NCBI GenBank assembly: GCA_964645985.1
Contig: CAZYCC010000003.1
Location: forward strand, 1 to 48,970
Length of the DNA: 48,970 bases
DNA from: CAZYCC01 sp964645985
Lineage (GTDB): Bacteria > Bacillota > Clostridia > Oscillospirales > CAG-272
Reading direction: 5' to 3'
A program made the translations under genes and the position numbers. This document shows, in pieces, positions 26,201 to 34,500 of the stretch (positions are counted from its first letter, which is position 1; each line of letters opens with the position of its first letter). The notes beneath the pieces were generated by a model. It was not told the DNA's origin. It saw nothing but the letters and a program-made list of their open reading frames with translations, and ran no database searches.

Positions 26201-29189
26201 GCGCACGGCGACGGTGACTATCACGGAGCGCAGCGCGCACTTCAGCGAGGAGGACGCGCGTGCGGGAATCGCGATCTCCGCGTTCGATTCGCGCGCGCGT
26301 ACCGCTGTGGAGGATGTGTCCGCCCTCATCTCCGATTTCACAACCGCCGAGGGGGGCGACGAGAACAGCGCGACGCACACCGCGACCATCGCCTTCACGC
26401 AGGACGCGAACTATACCCTCTCGCTTTCCTACACGGACATCGCCGCTCTCGGAAACGAGGCGGTGGACACCGGTTCGTCCGAGACGCCCTATTTCTTTAC
26501 CGTAGACACCATCGCCCCGACCGGCAGCGTCTTTGTGGACGGCGAGCGGCGCTTCGGCAGCTGGGAGGGTCTTGTGCAGACGCTCACCTTCGGATTGTGG
26601 AGCCGCGACACGCTGACTGTCTCCGGGACGAGCGATGACGCGACCTCCCCCATTGAGTCATTCGACTACATTAAAACATCCGCAACCGCGGCGATGACGA
26701 TCTCCGACCTTGACGCGGCGGACGACTGGCAGTCCTTCACCGGGCTGGAGGTGGCGAGCAACGAACGGTTTGTCGTCTACCTGCGCATCATCGACAACGC
26801 TGGCAACACCACCTACCTCAGCACAGACGGTGTCGTTGTGGACGATACCTTCCCGGTAGTGGAGAACATCGGTCCCGAGATTACCGTCACGCCGCCGCAG
26901 CCGGTCAACGGATTTTATAATAGCGACATCACCGTCGCGGTGCGCGTTGTTGACCCGATCATCGGCGAGACCGGCGCGTACTCTGGTCTTGCCGAGGTCC
27001 GCTATGAGGTGCTGAACCTTGGCGAGGTGACGCAGAGCGGTGTGCTCTACAACTTCCCGATGCGCAGCCCGACGCAGGCCGATCTCGTGCAAACCTGGGA
27101 GAGCGAGAGCGCGATCGTCGTCGACCGCTCGCTCAACAACAGCAATTTCGTCACCGTCCGCGTCTTCGCACGCGACAACGCGGGCAACGAGAGCGAAAAG
27201 GAACAGCCGCTTCAAATCGACACCACCGCTCCCACCATCTCGGTCATCTACGACAACAACGACGGCGACACTACCTTCGCGGGCGGCACCTACTTTAAGG
27301 ATTCCCGCGCGGCGGTGATCTCCATCGTCGAGCGCAACTTTAACCCCGACAAGGTGAGCATCACCGTCCTGCGCGACGGCACGGCTCTGCCGGTTCGCCC
27401 GACCTTCACGAGTGCCGCCGGGCGCAGCGCGAACGGCGATGACGCTGTTCACACGGCGACGGTCAGCTTTGATAGCGACGGCGACTACTCCTTTGCCATC
27501 GCTTACACGGACGAGGCGGGCAACGCGAGCGCTCCGGTCAGCTACGGGAGTTCTCTCTCGCCCACTGTCTTTACTGTCGACCGCACGAGCCCGACCCTCT
27601 CGGTCGAGTACGATAACAACGAGGTGCGAGGAGGAAGCTACTACAAGGCATCGCGCACAGCGACCCTCACCCTCGTGGAGCACAACTTCGAGCCCTCGCG
27701 CGCGCAGATCACCCTCTCGGCGAGCGACGACGGGGCAACCTCGGATCTGCCGGTGATAAGCGATTGGACCTCGAGCGGCGACACGCACACACTCACCATC
27801 TCCTACGACGCCGATTCGCTCTACACCTTCGACTTCGACTACACCGATATGGCGGGCAACCGCACGGTAGACATCGAACAGCAAAGTTTCACGGTCGATA
27901 AGACCGCGCCTCGCGTGATCATTCGCAAGTCGCTCTCCGGGCAGGGGTCCGAGCGTGACGAGAGTCTCGATCAATCGGCGAACAATCAGCCGGGCAACAT
28001 CGGCTTCGTTATCGATGTTACCGACACCAACTTCGAGCGTTTCGTCCCCTCGCTAAAGAGTGTCACCCTCGACGATCAAGGTTTCGCCGAGGAGAACCTC
28101 AATATAGGCGAGGTCGGCACGAGTTCGGACATTTCCCACGGGGCGAGCTACGCTGTGCAAAACCTCGAGCAGGACGGCATCTACACCATCCGCTGCGAGG
28201 CGGTAGACAAGGCGGGCAACGCGTATACCGAGATTCACCTCCTCGATAAAGAAGGCAAGGAGTACACCGAGGATCGCGCGGGGAGCGACGACCTCGTCAC
28301 CTTCTCGGTCAATCGCGACGGCTCCACCTTCCGCCTCGACGAGGCGACGACGGCGCTCGTGCAGAACTACTACGTCCCGCGCCCCTCCTCCGACATCGTC
28401 ATCGAGGAGATTAATCCCGACGCGCTCACATCGCAGCAGCTCTCGGTCAATGAGAAAGCGCTCGCCAAGGACAGCGCCTTCTCCATCGAGCAGAGCGGCG
28501 GGGACGGGCAGTGGATGCGCTACACCTACAAAGTGCCCGCCGCCACCTTCGAGAACGAAGGGCAGTACAAGGTGGTCGTTTCCTCGCACGACAAGGCGGG
28601 CAACGACGCCTTCAGCGATGTTAAGAAAGCGTCAATCGAGTTCGTCGTCGACAGAACCGCTCCGCTCGTCACGGTAAGCGGCCTGCGCGAGGACGGCCGC
28701 TACCGCACCGATCGCCAGCGCGTAACGCTCACGCCGGTTGACGACGGCGGCGCACTTTCCTCGCTCATCGTCCGCATCGTTGAGGTCGATCGGGACGGCA
28801 ACGTGACCGACACCGTGAAGGAGATTCTTAACCTCTCGGGTGAGGAGCTGCAGAAGGCGCTTGAGGAGGGTGGCGGCAGCATCTCCTTTGAGCTGGAGGA
28901 GGGGCTGTTCCAGAATGTGCAGATCCTCTGCACGGATAGCTCAGGAGAGGGCAATGTCTTTGAACAGGTGTTCACCGATGTGTCTGTTTCCGCGAGCGGA
29001 TTCATGATCTTCTGGGCCAATAAGCCTCTGCGCTGGGGTATCATCGGCGGCGTCGGAGGGATCCTGCTTCTGCTGATTCTCTTCCTCATCTTCCGCCGCA
29101 AGAAAAAGGACGAGGACGAGAGTGCCGCTCCCGCGGCAGGGAAGTCCTCTTCCGAGAAGAGCAAAGGAAACAAGGGAAAGCAAGGATAG
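20205..29189 (+). CDS. Giant Ig-like-repeat surface protein with C-terminal membrane anchor
   Basis: 2,994 residues, probable adhesin or cell-envelope filament. The signal peptide ends near residue 42 (TPAAEA). Two carboxypeptidase-regulatory-like or Cna-B-like beta modules follow (about 45-220), then a run of Big_2-like Ig repeats with the VD..TG.VTA...G..TITA pattern (to about nt 22890). Next come four long imperfect super-repeats (about nt 23170-27590) built of FGLW-type and DNAGN Ig-like modules, then shorter Ig-like modules, and a final domain. The anchor is a membrane helix (about nt 29033-29095) followed by RRKKK and a Lys/Ser-rich tail; there is no LPXTG. I start at ATG 20205 (AAGGATGG upstream, overlapping the previous gene). 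It is the last gene before the strong hairpin at 29268. Known Clostridial large surface proteins share these modules; the ligand is unknown. Confidence 0.85.
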   Translation: MSNKQSGAQTSARPRRATRLAALFLTLATLFTCLPALTPAAEAPLAKKDFTVTVTGAMVRLYDATVKIFEKGAAGEPIETKSTDFTGVATFSLEDDPAKSYTYEVSKTGYTTRTGDVDLSAGEVKVTLEWRAKRTIAGVVQDADGGAPIDGASVTLKGEDLGEEGQTETTEADGKFSFPDIYEGTYTLTVTKKEYKKSETAVDFERSDNIVIELSKKTENSLSFEGIDPEAGIVIAYNTQVTHAAKSDKGRVGIKYSVNEEGAGVVSVDPDSGQVTAIKPGDATITASLEENDEYLACAVSYKVKVVPAAQASFSFDDTIPEAMEWDDGPFTYAATGGSGDGKITYSIDSQNPENTATINPDTGALTATRPGTVTVKATKDGGDNYKVAEASYTIEFEKATQSPLAFQFIGDSDSHSVVYGGAFWASAIGGSTDEAIVYSISDEGKSLATVDAFGIVTPLGKGTVTVKAVRPGGDLYNDVEATYELDILPAERVETGFKIEGGSFNKKCGENNNTFTNPIEFGDRESPSEVSYSTTASCVSVDGEGVVTLKGRGIAMITATVAENEQYKERTYSYILFIDGADQEITFANDPVPPLTYGENVTYTNKASAKPTGTAAAPEDVPVSTITYSITSSYPDENTASIDSATGKVTPLKAGKVVITATAAPTSWYNGASASYTLTIQRADQTVHFEKGQVEEDRVSVEVTFNDNGNHFQNKLLSDEISVVDAKVSYKVTSGGEYVSADDGGESIGDGKFLPEESKGSFTILGAKTIVVEATIEETEQYNAATLSYTLTVHKDQQSVSFEKSGTVTVFAGHNLKGYNVSAPGQLTVTQSELHGEGAITYSCENDGSGDEQVIKSLTPEGQLELTYNAGSVTIKASVAEDENYEGASDSFTLQVKWWEPDNPDDYFTLDGDKNDPDNEWFTGDVTLRGAKGATVGFEHQNGSSDFEESHLLEAANEDGTYEIEFRLRSWNGDISSPIKREVKRDGTDPEGSLERNVPSVKYKLLEILTLGTWASDDPVTYTVKDPSDKTSNVASIEYYVDEGTSVDDRDILEEKDRGGQIAWKPYDEGGILIDEEDKTNREFVVYVKIKDNAGNVTYLNSAGTVYDHSEPVVVLEPASVGNTPVSGAGEGYWLGDVTYTLSVKDGLPTSGLSRVFYTITVNTVSGDVKKAVTSTDGPVELFTFDLGGDEERVSDYQKNDIKILSEGLLENDTVTLTVTAVDLAGNKTDDKLVMHVIDKAAVVTLSQIEENFYQDDREMTITIAGRPNTFDADKVGIHYTAKNARGDDVQGTVILPQKNDWTAEPDGSRHATVVFRADANYSDIEVTYTDPGVKESLVGSASLGNGFTVDRTDPYGKLVLADTTWSTLAETLTFGLYRSSTVHVSTKDVDDDTCVPAPSVSYIKTSDDTPKTVDDLEAETSWQAFSPFDITTDEIIVIYLKIVDSAGNTTYISSNGLILDTRGATITLTPTVAANENGYYNGDVPVQVHVEDNMGDTYAGLRSVRYTISHSDPSGSGSSASVSGSFPIEEKEDPTLADRVKTLNETITVPSGQFNADDIVLTVEAYDNAGNRAVEELPLKIDITAPVISLSYDITKGNLHTVNGEQRGYFGSARTATITITERSSTFDAQAATAGITFTAVDRAGNALALDRDRMISSWETHEGSTPDEATHTATVSFDVDGNYTLGIVYTDRAGNAAKGVIVPVGTDAPYLFTVDRIDPLATLTIESNSWDSLLDVLTFGIWSRSSVTVRADADDATSPFTVDYVKLDTPAALTRAELDARTDWSAFTEITVDAESADERFAVYLRVLDYAGNRLYVSSDGHIVEKTAPAITLTPDPTDIMHNGVGVYTGDVNVLLNIDENEPSSGIRRVEYWVTCRGVETARETLFSFDYTRAWGHSSNGGHLAITENGATTEQDGTTPGAGDLVTHFARTIVIDAEENNSCDVVLSVAVTDNAGNYTGRSIPLDIDITRPTISLSFDNNAPRKIVSGRGYYPAARTATVTITERSAHFSEEDARAGIAISAFDSRARTAVEDVSALISDFTTAEGGDENSATHTATIAFTQDANYTLSLSYTDIAALGNEAVDTGSSETPYFFTVDTIAPTGSVFVDGERRFGSWEGLVQTLTFGLWSRDTLTVSGTSDDATSPIESFDYIKTSATAAMTISDLDAADDWQSFTGLEVASNERFVVYLRIIDNAGNTTYLSTDGVVVDDTFPVVENIGPEITVTPPQPVNGFYNSDITVAVRVVDPIIGETGAYSGLAEVRYEVLNLGEVTQSGVLYNFPMRSPTQADLVQTWESESAIVVDRSLNNSNFVTVRVFARDNAGNESEKEQPLQIDTTAPTISVIYDNNDGDTTFAGGTYFKDSRAAVISIVERNFNPDKVSITVLRDGTALPVRPTFTSAAGRSANGDDAVHTATVSFDSDGDYSFAIAYTDEAGNASAPVSYGSSLSPTVFTVDRTSPTLSVEYDNNEVRGGSYYKASRTATLTLVEHNFEPSRAQITLSASDDGATSDLPVISDWTSSGDTHTLTISYDADSLYTFDFDYTDMAGNRTVDIEQQSFTVDKTAPRVIIRKSLSGQGSERDESLDQSANNQPGNIGFVIDVTDTNFERFVPSLKSVTLDDQGFAEENLNIGEVGTSSDISHGASYAVQNLEQDGIYTIRCEAVDKAGNAYTEIHLLDKEGKEYTEDRAGSDDLVTFSVNRDGSTFRLDEATTALVQNYYVPRPSSDIVIEEINPDALTSQQLSVNEKALAKDSAFSIEQSGGDGQWMRYTYKVPAATFENEGQYKVVVSSHDKAGNDAFSDVKKASIEFVVDRTAPLVTVSGLREDGRYRTDRQRVTLTPVDDGGALSSLIVRIVEVDRDGNVTDTVKEILNLSGEELQKALEEGGGSISFELEEGLFQNVQILCTDSSGEGNVFEQVFTDVSVSASGFMIFWANKPLRWGIIGGVGGILLLLILFLIFRRKKKDEDESAAPAAGKSSSEKSKGNKGKQG

Positions 29190-29267
29190 ATCGCCCGAGA
29201 AAGTCACAAGGCGGCGTTCCCGGCGGCATCGCGAAGCCCGGAGCCAATTGCAGCAAACGAACCCGGT

Positions 29268-29306
29268 ATAAAGAAAATCGCGCGTCACTCGCGCGATTTT
29301 CTTTAT
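29268..29306 (+). terminator. Perfect 17-bp hairpin terminator, probably bidirectional
   Basis: Arms at 29268-29284 and 29290-29306 are exact reverse complements around a 5-nt loop. A GC core (CGCGCG) sits next to the loop, and the outer AT part gives T-rich sequence in both directions. It ends the kinase/giant-protein transcription unit. Confidence 0.85.
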
Positions 29307-29527
29307 GGAAACGAGGGTACAAACCGTAAAAAGCGCGTTTTAACAAAGCGATCCGCTTCTCGCGGTGCCGCCACCCGTTCTTTCCTCGCGCGCCCCCTCG
29401 CGCGGGAGATACAGAATTTTTTCTTTTGCGGGTCGCGCGCGCCTATCCCCGCCTCGCGTTTGCTTGCGTTTCATCTCCCCTTTCCCCGCCCCACGCTCGC
29501 TGCGCCGCGAAAATTTACATTTTCCCC

Positions 29528-29556
29528 TATACAAAGGGCGGGGAATGTGGTAAAAT
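29528..29556 (+). promoter_or_regulatory. Possible promoter for rlmB
   Basis: TATACA (29528-29533), a 17-bp spacer and TAAAAT (29551-29556) in a short AT-rich island, with the rlmB start about 50 bases downstream. The -35 is weak (4 of 6). The rest of 29307-29606 shows no gene. Confidence 0.45.
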
Positions 29557-29606
29557 GACTAAGAATAAAGAGAATTATGGGTTAGCGCGCGGCGGCGCGA
29601 GGTGCG

Positions 29607-30635
29607 ATGGTGTCTGATCATAGCAAAGAAAACCGCGCGCCGCGGGAGAACTCTTTCGGCGGGCGAGAAGGGCAGTCGCCCCCCTGCGGCAGGGGCGGCG
29701 CGGCGGGGGTAGGCCCTCGCGACAGCGCGCCAAAACGGCGCCGGGAGGGCGCGGCCGCCTCTTTACCTGACAATTCCGAGAGGAACCGAGGAGGCGCCGC
29801 AGGAGAGGAATCACCCACTCGCGGTAGCGAGCGATTCTCGCGCGCGCCGTGCGAGAAGAGAAACGGCGGGGAGGGAGAAAGCGGGCGGCGGAGCGCGCCC
29901 GCCGAGGGGGTGGTTGTCGGGCGATCGGCGGTGATGGAGCTGCTTGCGAGCGGCGCGCCGGTCGAAAAACTGTACCTGCAAAAGGGCGCGCGCGAGGGGT
30001 CGATCACTCTCATCGAGTCGCGCGCCATCGCGGCGGGTTTGCCTGTCGTGGAGGTCGGGCGGGAGGCGCTTGACCGCCTCTCCGGGGGGCTGCGCCACCA
30101 AGGTGTCGCCGCTGTAGCCGGGGCGAAGGAAACCGTTTCGCTCGAGGACATCCTAAAAATCGCCGAGGATCGCGGCGAGCCGCCCTTTCTGCTGCTCGCC
30201 GACGGTGTCGAGGACCCCGGGAACCTCGGGGCGCTCATTCGATCGGCGGAGGGGGCGGGCGCGCACGGCATCGTTATCCCGAAGCGGCGCGGCGCTCCTC
30301 TCGGGGCAGCGGCGGCGCGATCATCGGCGGGAGCGCTTTCGCATATCGCGGTCTCGCGCGTGCCGGGGATCCCCGCGGCTCTTGACAAACTGAAGCGCGC
30401 GGGCGTGTGGATTTTCGGCGCGGATATGGACGGGGACGACTACGGCTCGGTCGATTTTTCGGGGCCGGCGGCGCTCGTCGTCGGCGGGGAGGGTAGGGGT
30501 CTCTCGCACCTGACACGCGAGAAGTGCGACTTTCTCGTCTCCATCCCGATGTACGGCAAGGTGAACTCGCTCAACGTTTCCTGCGCCGCCGCGGTCCTTC
30601 TCTGCGAGGCGGCAAGGCAGCGCCACGGGAAATAG
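29607..30635 (+). CDS. rlmB: SpoU-family 23S rRNA 2'-O-methyltransferase RlmB, N-terminally extended
   Basis: Methylates the ribose of G2251 in the peptidyl-transferase centre (known for the family). From about residue 100 it is standard: the substrate-binding domain (VVVGRSAVMELL), then the SPOUT knot motifs EDPGNLGALIRSAEGAGAHG, VVGGEGRGLS and IPMYGKVNSLNVSCAAAVLL. TrmH/RlmB paralogues differ little, so RlmB is the best but not the only reading. The first 95 residues are a Gly/Arg/Ser/Glu low-complexity extension not typical of the usual 250-residue enzyme. An internal start near codon 100 (GTGGTT, nt 29908) would give the canonical length, but it lacks a ribosome site; ATG 29607 has GAGG upstream. 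Confidence 0.88.
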   Translation: MVSDHSKENRAPRENSFGGREGQSPPCGRGGAAGVGPRDSAPKRRREGAAASLPDNSERNRGGAAGEESPTRGSERFSRAPCEKRNGGEGESGRRSAPAEGVVVGRSAVMELLASGAPVEKLYLQKGAREGSITLIESRAIAAGLPVVEVGREALDRLSGGLRHQGVAAVAGAKETVSLEDILKIAEDRGEPPFLLLADGVEDPGNLGALIRSAEGAGAHGIVIPKRRGAPLGAAAARSSAGALSHIAVSRVPGIPAALDKLKRAGVWIFGADMDGDDYGSVDFSGPAALVVGGEGRGLSHLTREKCDFLVSIPMYGKVNSLNVSCAAAVLLCEAARQRHGK

Positions 30636-31088
30636 GGGCGTGCCGACCGAGAAAAGCGCGAGGCCGCTCTCAAAAAGGAAGAAGAACCCCGAATGATGCG
30701 GCGCGGGGAGCGGGTTTCGCGCTTTCCCCTCGCGCGTGAGCGCGGCGTTGCCGCTTCGCGCGGTGCGCGCGGGAGTGGCACGAGACCCTTCACGAAGGAT
30801 TTATGTTCGCGTGTCCCACCGCTGCTACTCGCAGCGCGGTAGAGGCGCGGCTAGGTCGACCGAGAAGAGCGCGAGGCGGGCCACGCGCAAGCGCGCCCCC
30901 GCACTTCGAGAGGGAAAACTCAGGTTTATTTGACGCAGGGGGGAGATAGCGCGTTTTCCGTCGCGAGGCTCCGCCGCAAGAGCGGGGCGCCATGGCGCGA
31001 TATATTCCGCGCACCGTCCTTGCGCCCTCACAGCTCGTCCCCGGGCGGCGCGAGTAACGGTTGACGCCGCGGCCGCGCTGGTCTGCGA

Positions 31089-31111
31089 GTCTCTTCGGTC
31101 GCCGAAGAGAC
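31089..31111. repeat. Perfect 10-bp inverted repeat, 3-nt loop
   Basis: GTCTCTTCGG (31089-31098), TCG, CCGAAGAGAC (31102-31111). There is no T-run, so it is not an obvious terminator; it may be part of a structured RNA or an operator in the long gene-free region. Confidence 0.55.
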
Positions 31112-31251
31112 GGCGCGGCGGAAGACCTCTATCTTTACGAAACGTAAGGAACCGAGCGGAAGAATGATCCCTTTGGCGGGATTGCCGGGCAGAACCCGTA
31201 AATTTACCGGGAGCGGCGCGGCGCGGATTTTCACAGGCGATGAAGTGTAGA

Positions 31252-31280
31252 TTGCCGGGGCGCGGGGAGCTTTGTATTTT
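31252..31280 (+). promoter_or_regulatory. Weak promoter candidate upstream of the P-type ATPase-like gene
   Basis: TTGCCG (31252-31257), 17-bp spacer, TATTTT (31275-31280); each box matches 4 of 6 consensus bases. If real, the mRNA leader would be about 250 bases. Confidence 0.3.
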
Positions 31281-31534
31281 ATCCGCGCATTACCCGCGCG
31301 GCTGCGTGGGATGAGCGCACCGCGAGCGGCGGGGCATCGCGCAACTCCCCCTTTTCGCGAAAAACAGCAAGAGCGCGCGGGAGCGCCCGCATCGCGGGCG
31401 ATAGCGCTCGCCGTGATTAGCGATGTCGCGGGTCGGTTCGCGGGGCAGCGCGCGGCGACTACGAGCGCCCCGGTGAACGCTGCCGCGCGGGTTTGTTCTC
31501 TTTCGATTTCGTTTTCCTATCCGATGGGGTGGTT

Positions 31535-34500
31535 ATGGGCAGTTACAAATTCCAAGTCAATGGCAAGGGCGGCCGCCGAGGGAGCGCACACTCCCCCGAC
31601 AGCTCTCTTTCCGCGGGGGATCTGCGCCGCGAGCTGCTCGCCGCCCTCGACACGGAAAAGGGCGGAGGCTCCCCACCTCCCGCCCTCGCAAGCTCGCACG
31701 AGACCGTGCAGGGGGGCGCGCCTGAGAAACCCGGCGCTGCCGAGAGGCTCGGTACCCCCGAGCGTCTCGGGAGGGAAACTCCCGCGGGAGGAGAGGGAGG
31801 CGGCGCGGGCAAAATCGCCCCCGCGAGCGCAAAGCCGTGCGAAGCGCAAACAAACGGCGCGAGAGCGGGGGGATCGCCGCAAAAGAGCGGTACGCTCTCG
31901 CCGCAGGACGCGCGGGCGGTGGAGGAGCTTGTCGCGGACCTCGTCGCGCCGCAGCCTGAGAGGACGGCGCAATCGAGCGCGGGGACAGGGGGGCCGCTCT
32001 CCCGGGAGGACAAAGCGACTCCGCCGTCCGCCGCTCCCGCGCAAAAGGGCGGCAAACCCGCGCAGAGCGGCGCAGACAGCAACCGGGCGCAGCCCGGCGC
32101 GCGCGCGCAATCTCACGCGCCAAACAAAGCGGGGCAAACCCCCACGCAGGGAAGCGCCGCGCCGTCCGGCAGCAAGAGCGCGCAAGGAAGCGCCGCGCCG
32201 GCGATTAAAACAGGTGCAAATGCTACTGAGCGCGGGACGACTTTGCAAAATCGAGAAAAAACGGCGCAGAGCGGCGCGAGGGGAGAAAACTCACCGCAAC
32301 CCGGCGGCAGCGCCGCGAGCGGGGGCGGGACAACCGCGCAAAAGAATGGGGGCCCCGCGCAGAATAGTGGCGCGCCATCACAAAATGGCGCGAGCGCTAC
32401 GCAAAGCGCGGCCGCGAATAACGGGACGAGCGCGCCCGTCGCCCCTGCGGAGGCAGGCGCGGCGGGCGAGCCGACATGGGTGCGCGTGCGCGGCACGAGC
32501 GCGGAGTTCGTCGCGCCGCGCGGCAAGTACGAGACCTGCTACACCTTCGTCGCGCGCCGCCCGAGCGAGAGCCTGCCGCCTCCCGCCGACCCCGCCGCCC
32601 TCGCGAGCAGCATTGAGGAGGCGAGGGAGTATGTTAACCGCCTCGAGGACAGGCAATCCGAGGAGGAGACACGGCGGCGGCGCGAGGAGGCTCTTCGCCG
32701 CCAGCGCGGCGCGAAGAAGCGCCGCCGCGAGCTTGCCGCGCGTGAGGAGAGGGGTCCCTCCTCCGACCCCGCCCTGCAAGAGGCTGCCGATACCCCGCGC
32801 GCGAGCGCCCCGGCACCCGCTCCCGCCGAAATGTCCGGCGAGTACGGTGAGGTGAACCGCCTCGCGCGCGAGACGGTGGCGAAGGAGAAGGGAGCGTCCT
32901 CTAAAAATAAAAACAAACGTAGCGGCGCGCAACCCGAGGCGCCCACCGAGCCGAAGGCGCCGGTCAGCGAAATCGACGACATTGAGAAAAATCTCATGCA
33001 GATTTTCGATATGTCGGACGAGCTCAAGCAGAAGGTCGGCACCGCCGAGTACGAGCGCATTAAGGCGGGAGAGGAGCCCCCCGCCCCCGAGCAGACCCTA
33101 CGCGAGGAATACCGCTCGCCGGAGGAGCGAGGAGACTTCCTCGAAAGTTACCGCCGCAAGGGCGTGCTCTCGACCGTGCGGCTCGCTCTTTCGGGTCTGC
33201 TCGCGGTCATTGCTCTCCTTGCCGAGTGCTTCAAGGAGCGGTTCTTCCCCGCTATTGCGAGCGGGAGCGACACTATTCTGCGCGTCGATATGCTCCTCAT
33301 GCTGCAGCTGACGCTGCTGATCGGCGCGTGCGCCCTGCCCGAGCTCGTGCGCGGATTTCGGTATCTCTTCAAGGGCAAGCCTCAGGCGGAGCTGGTGCTG
33401 TGTACCTTCTTCGTCACCAATGTGATATATGAGGTCACCGTTCTGTGTACCGGGTGGATCGCCGGCGCGCGCACCTTCAACCTGACGCTCGCCGTCTGCG
33501 CCGCCTCCGCCATCCTCTACACTAAGATGCGCGACCACCGCGAGCTGCTCGCCTTCCGCGTCCTCAGCTCCAAGAAGAAAAAGTTCGTCGTCACGCACGA
33601 ATATTCGGGCGAAACCTCGCTTGAAAAGCGCGCCTTCCGGGAGTATCTCGCCGACGACGGCAAGGAGAAGCAGCAGATCTTCGGCGTCGCGCGTACCTCC
33701 TTCGTCGACGATTTCGTGCGCCGCTGCGAGACGCCCGGCACCCTCTCGAACGTCTTAGGCGTGCTCATTCCCGCCGCCCTCATCGCCGGCGCGGTTTTCT
33801 TCGCCCTCTCTTACTATCACTCGAGCGCGGTCGCCTTCGCCGGGCGGCTCGCCGCCGGCATGGAGGCGGCGCAGCTGGCGATCTCCTTCCTCCTGCCGAC
33901 CTGCGGGTTCCTCGTCCTGTCGATCCCCTTCTCCAAGGCGGCGGCGGAGTGCGCGCGCGAGGGCGGCGCGATCGTCGGCGATAGCTCCTTTGAGGAGTAC
34001 GCGGGCGGCGCGGTGGTCTCCTTTAACGACGAGGAGGTCTTCCCCGCCGGAAACGTGCGCATCCGCTCGCTGCGCCTGCTCAATCAAAGCGCGCCGGACG
34101 CGGTTCTCCTTCGCCTGTGCGAGGTCTTCGCGAAGGTGGGAGGCCCCTTGCGCACGGTCTTCACGAACGCGATCGACGGCGTGCCGATCACAAATGACTG
34201 CGAGATCCTCAGCGTCGATAAAGACGGTATCGACGCGGCGGTAGACGGGCGGGAGGTTCTCGTCGGCACAGAGGAGTATATCCGCTTAAAGGGCCTTACG
34301 CCTCCGCGAGCACAGGGCGATGACGTACTGCAGCAGCGCGGGCGGATCTGCATCCTCTATCTTGCCGAGGCGAAGCGGCTCTCGGCGAAAATTTACCTTG
34401 AGTATGTCGTCGACAGGGAGTTTGAGAGCGTCGTGCGCGCTCTGCGCAATTCGGGCGTCTGCGCCGGCGTGCGCACGCTCGACCCCTGCATCAACGACAC

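Larger units (their letters stand above)
30636..31534. other. 899-base region without a recognised gene; repeats and hairpins
   Basis: No coding frame here resembles a protein family. Visible structure: a near-identical 21-bp direct repeat (30644-30664 and 30857-30877, one mismatch, core ACCGAGAARAGCGCGAGG); a CGCTGC/GCAGCG hairpin near 30823; a perfect 10-bp hairpin GTCTCTTCGG/CCGAAGAGAC (31089-31111); a CCGCGC/GCGCGG hairpin near 31285; and a weak promoter at 31252. I saw no RNase P, tmRNA, SRP RNA or T-box core motif. A new structured RNA or decayed sequence are both possible. Confidence 0.5.

Noticed and set aside
25080..27974. Long open frames on the minus strand opposite the giant protein (also 22305-23060, 23364-24359)
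   Set aside because: GC-rich coding sequence leaves the antisense frame open; products are Arg/Val/Gly-rich without domains, while the + strand has clear Ig-like repeats.
29555..29617. 20-codon upstream frame overlapping the rlmB start
   Set aside because: Attractive as a leader peptide, but its ATG lies within the best -10 box, so it would not be on the transcript.
31272..32855. 527-codon + frame overlapping the P-type ATPase-like gene
   Set aside because: Arg/Ala/Pro-rich second frame of a low-complexity region; the other frame continues into a real membrane protein.
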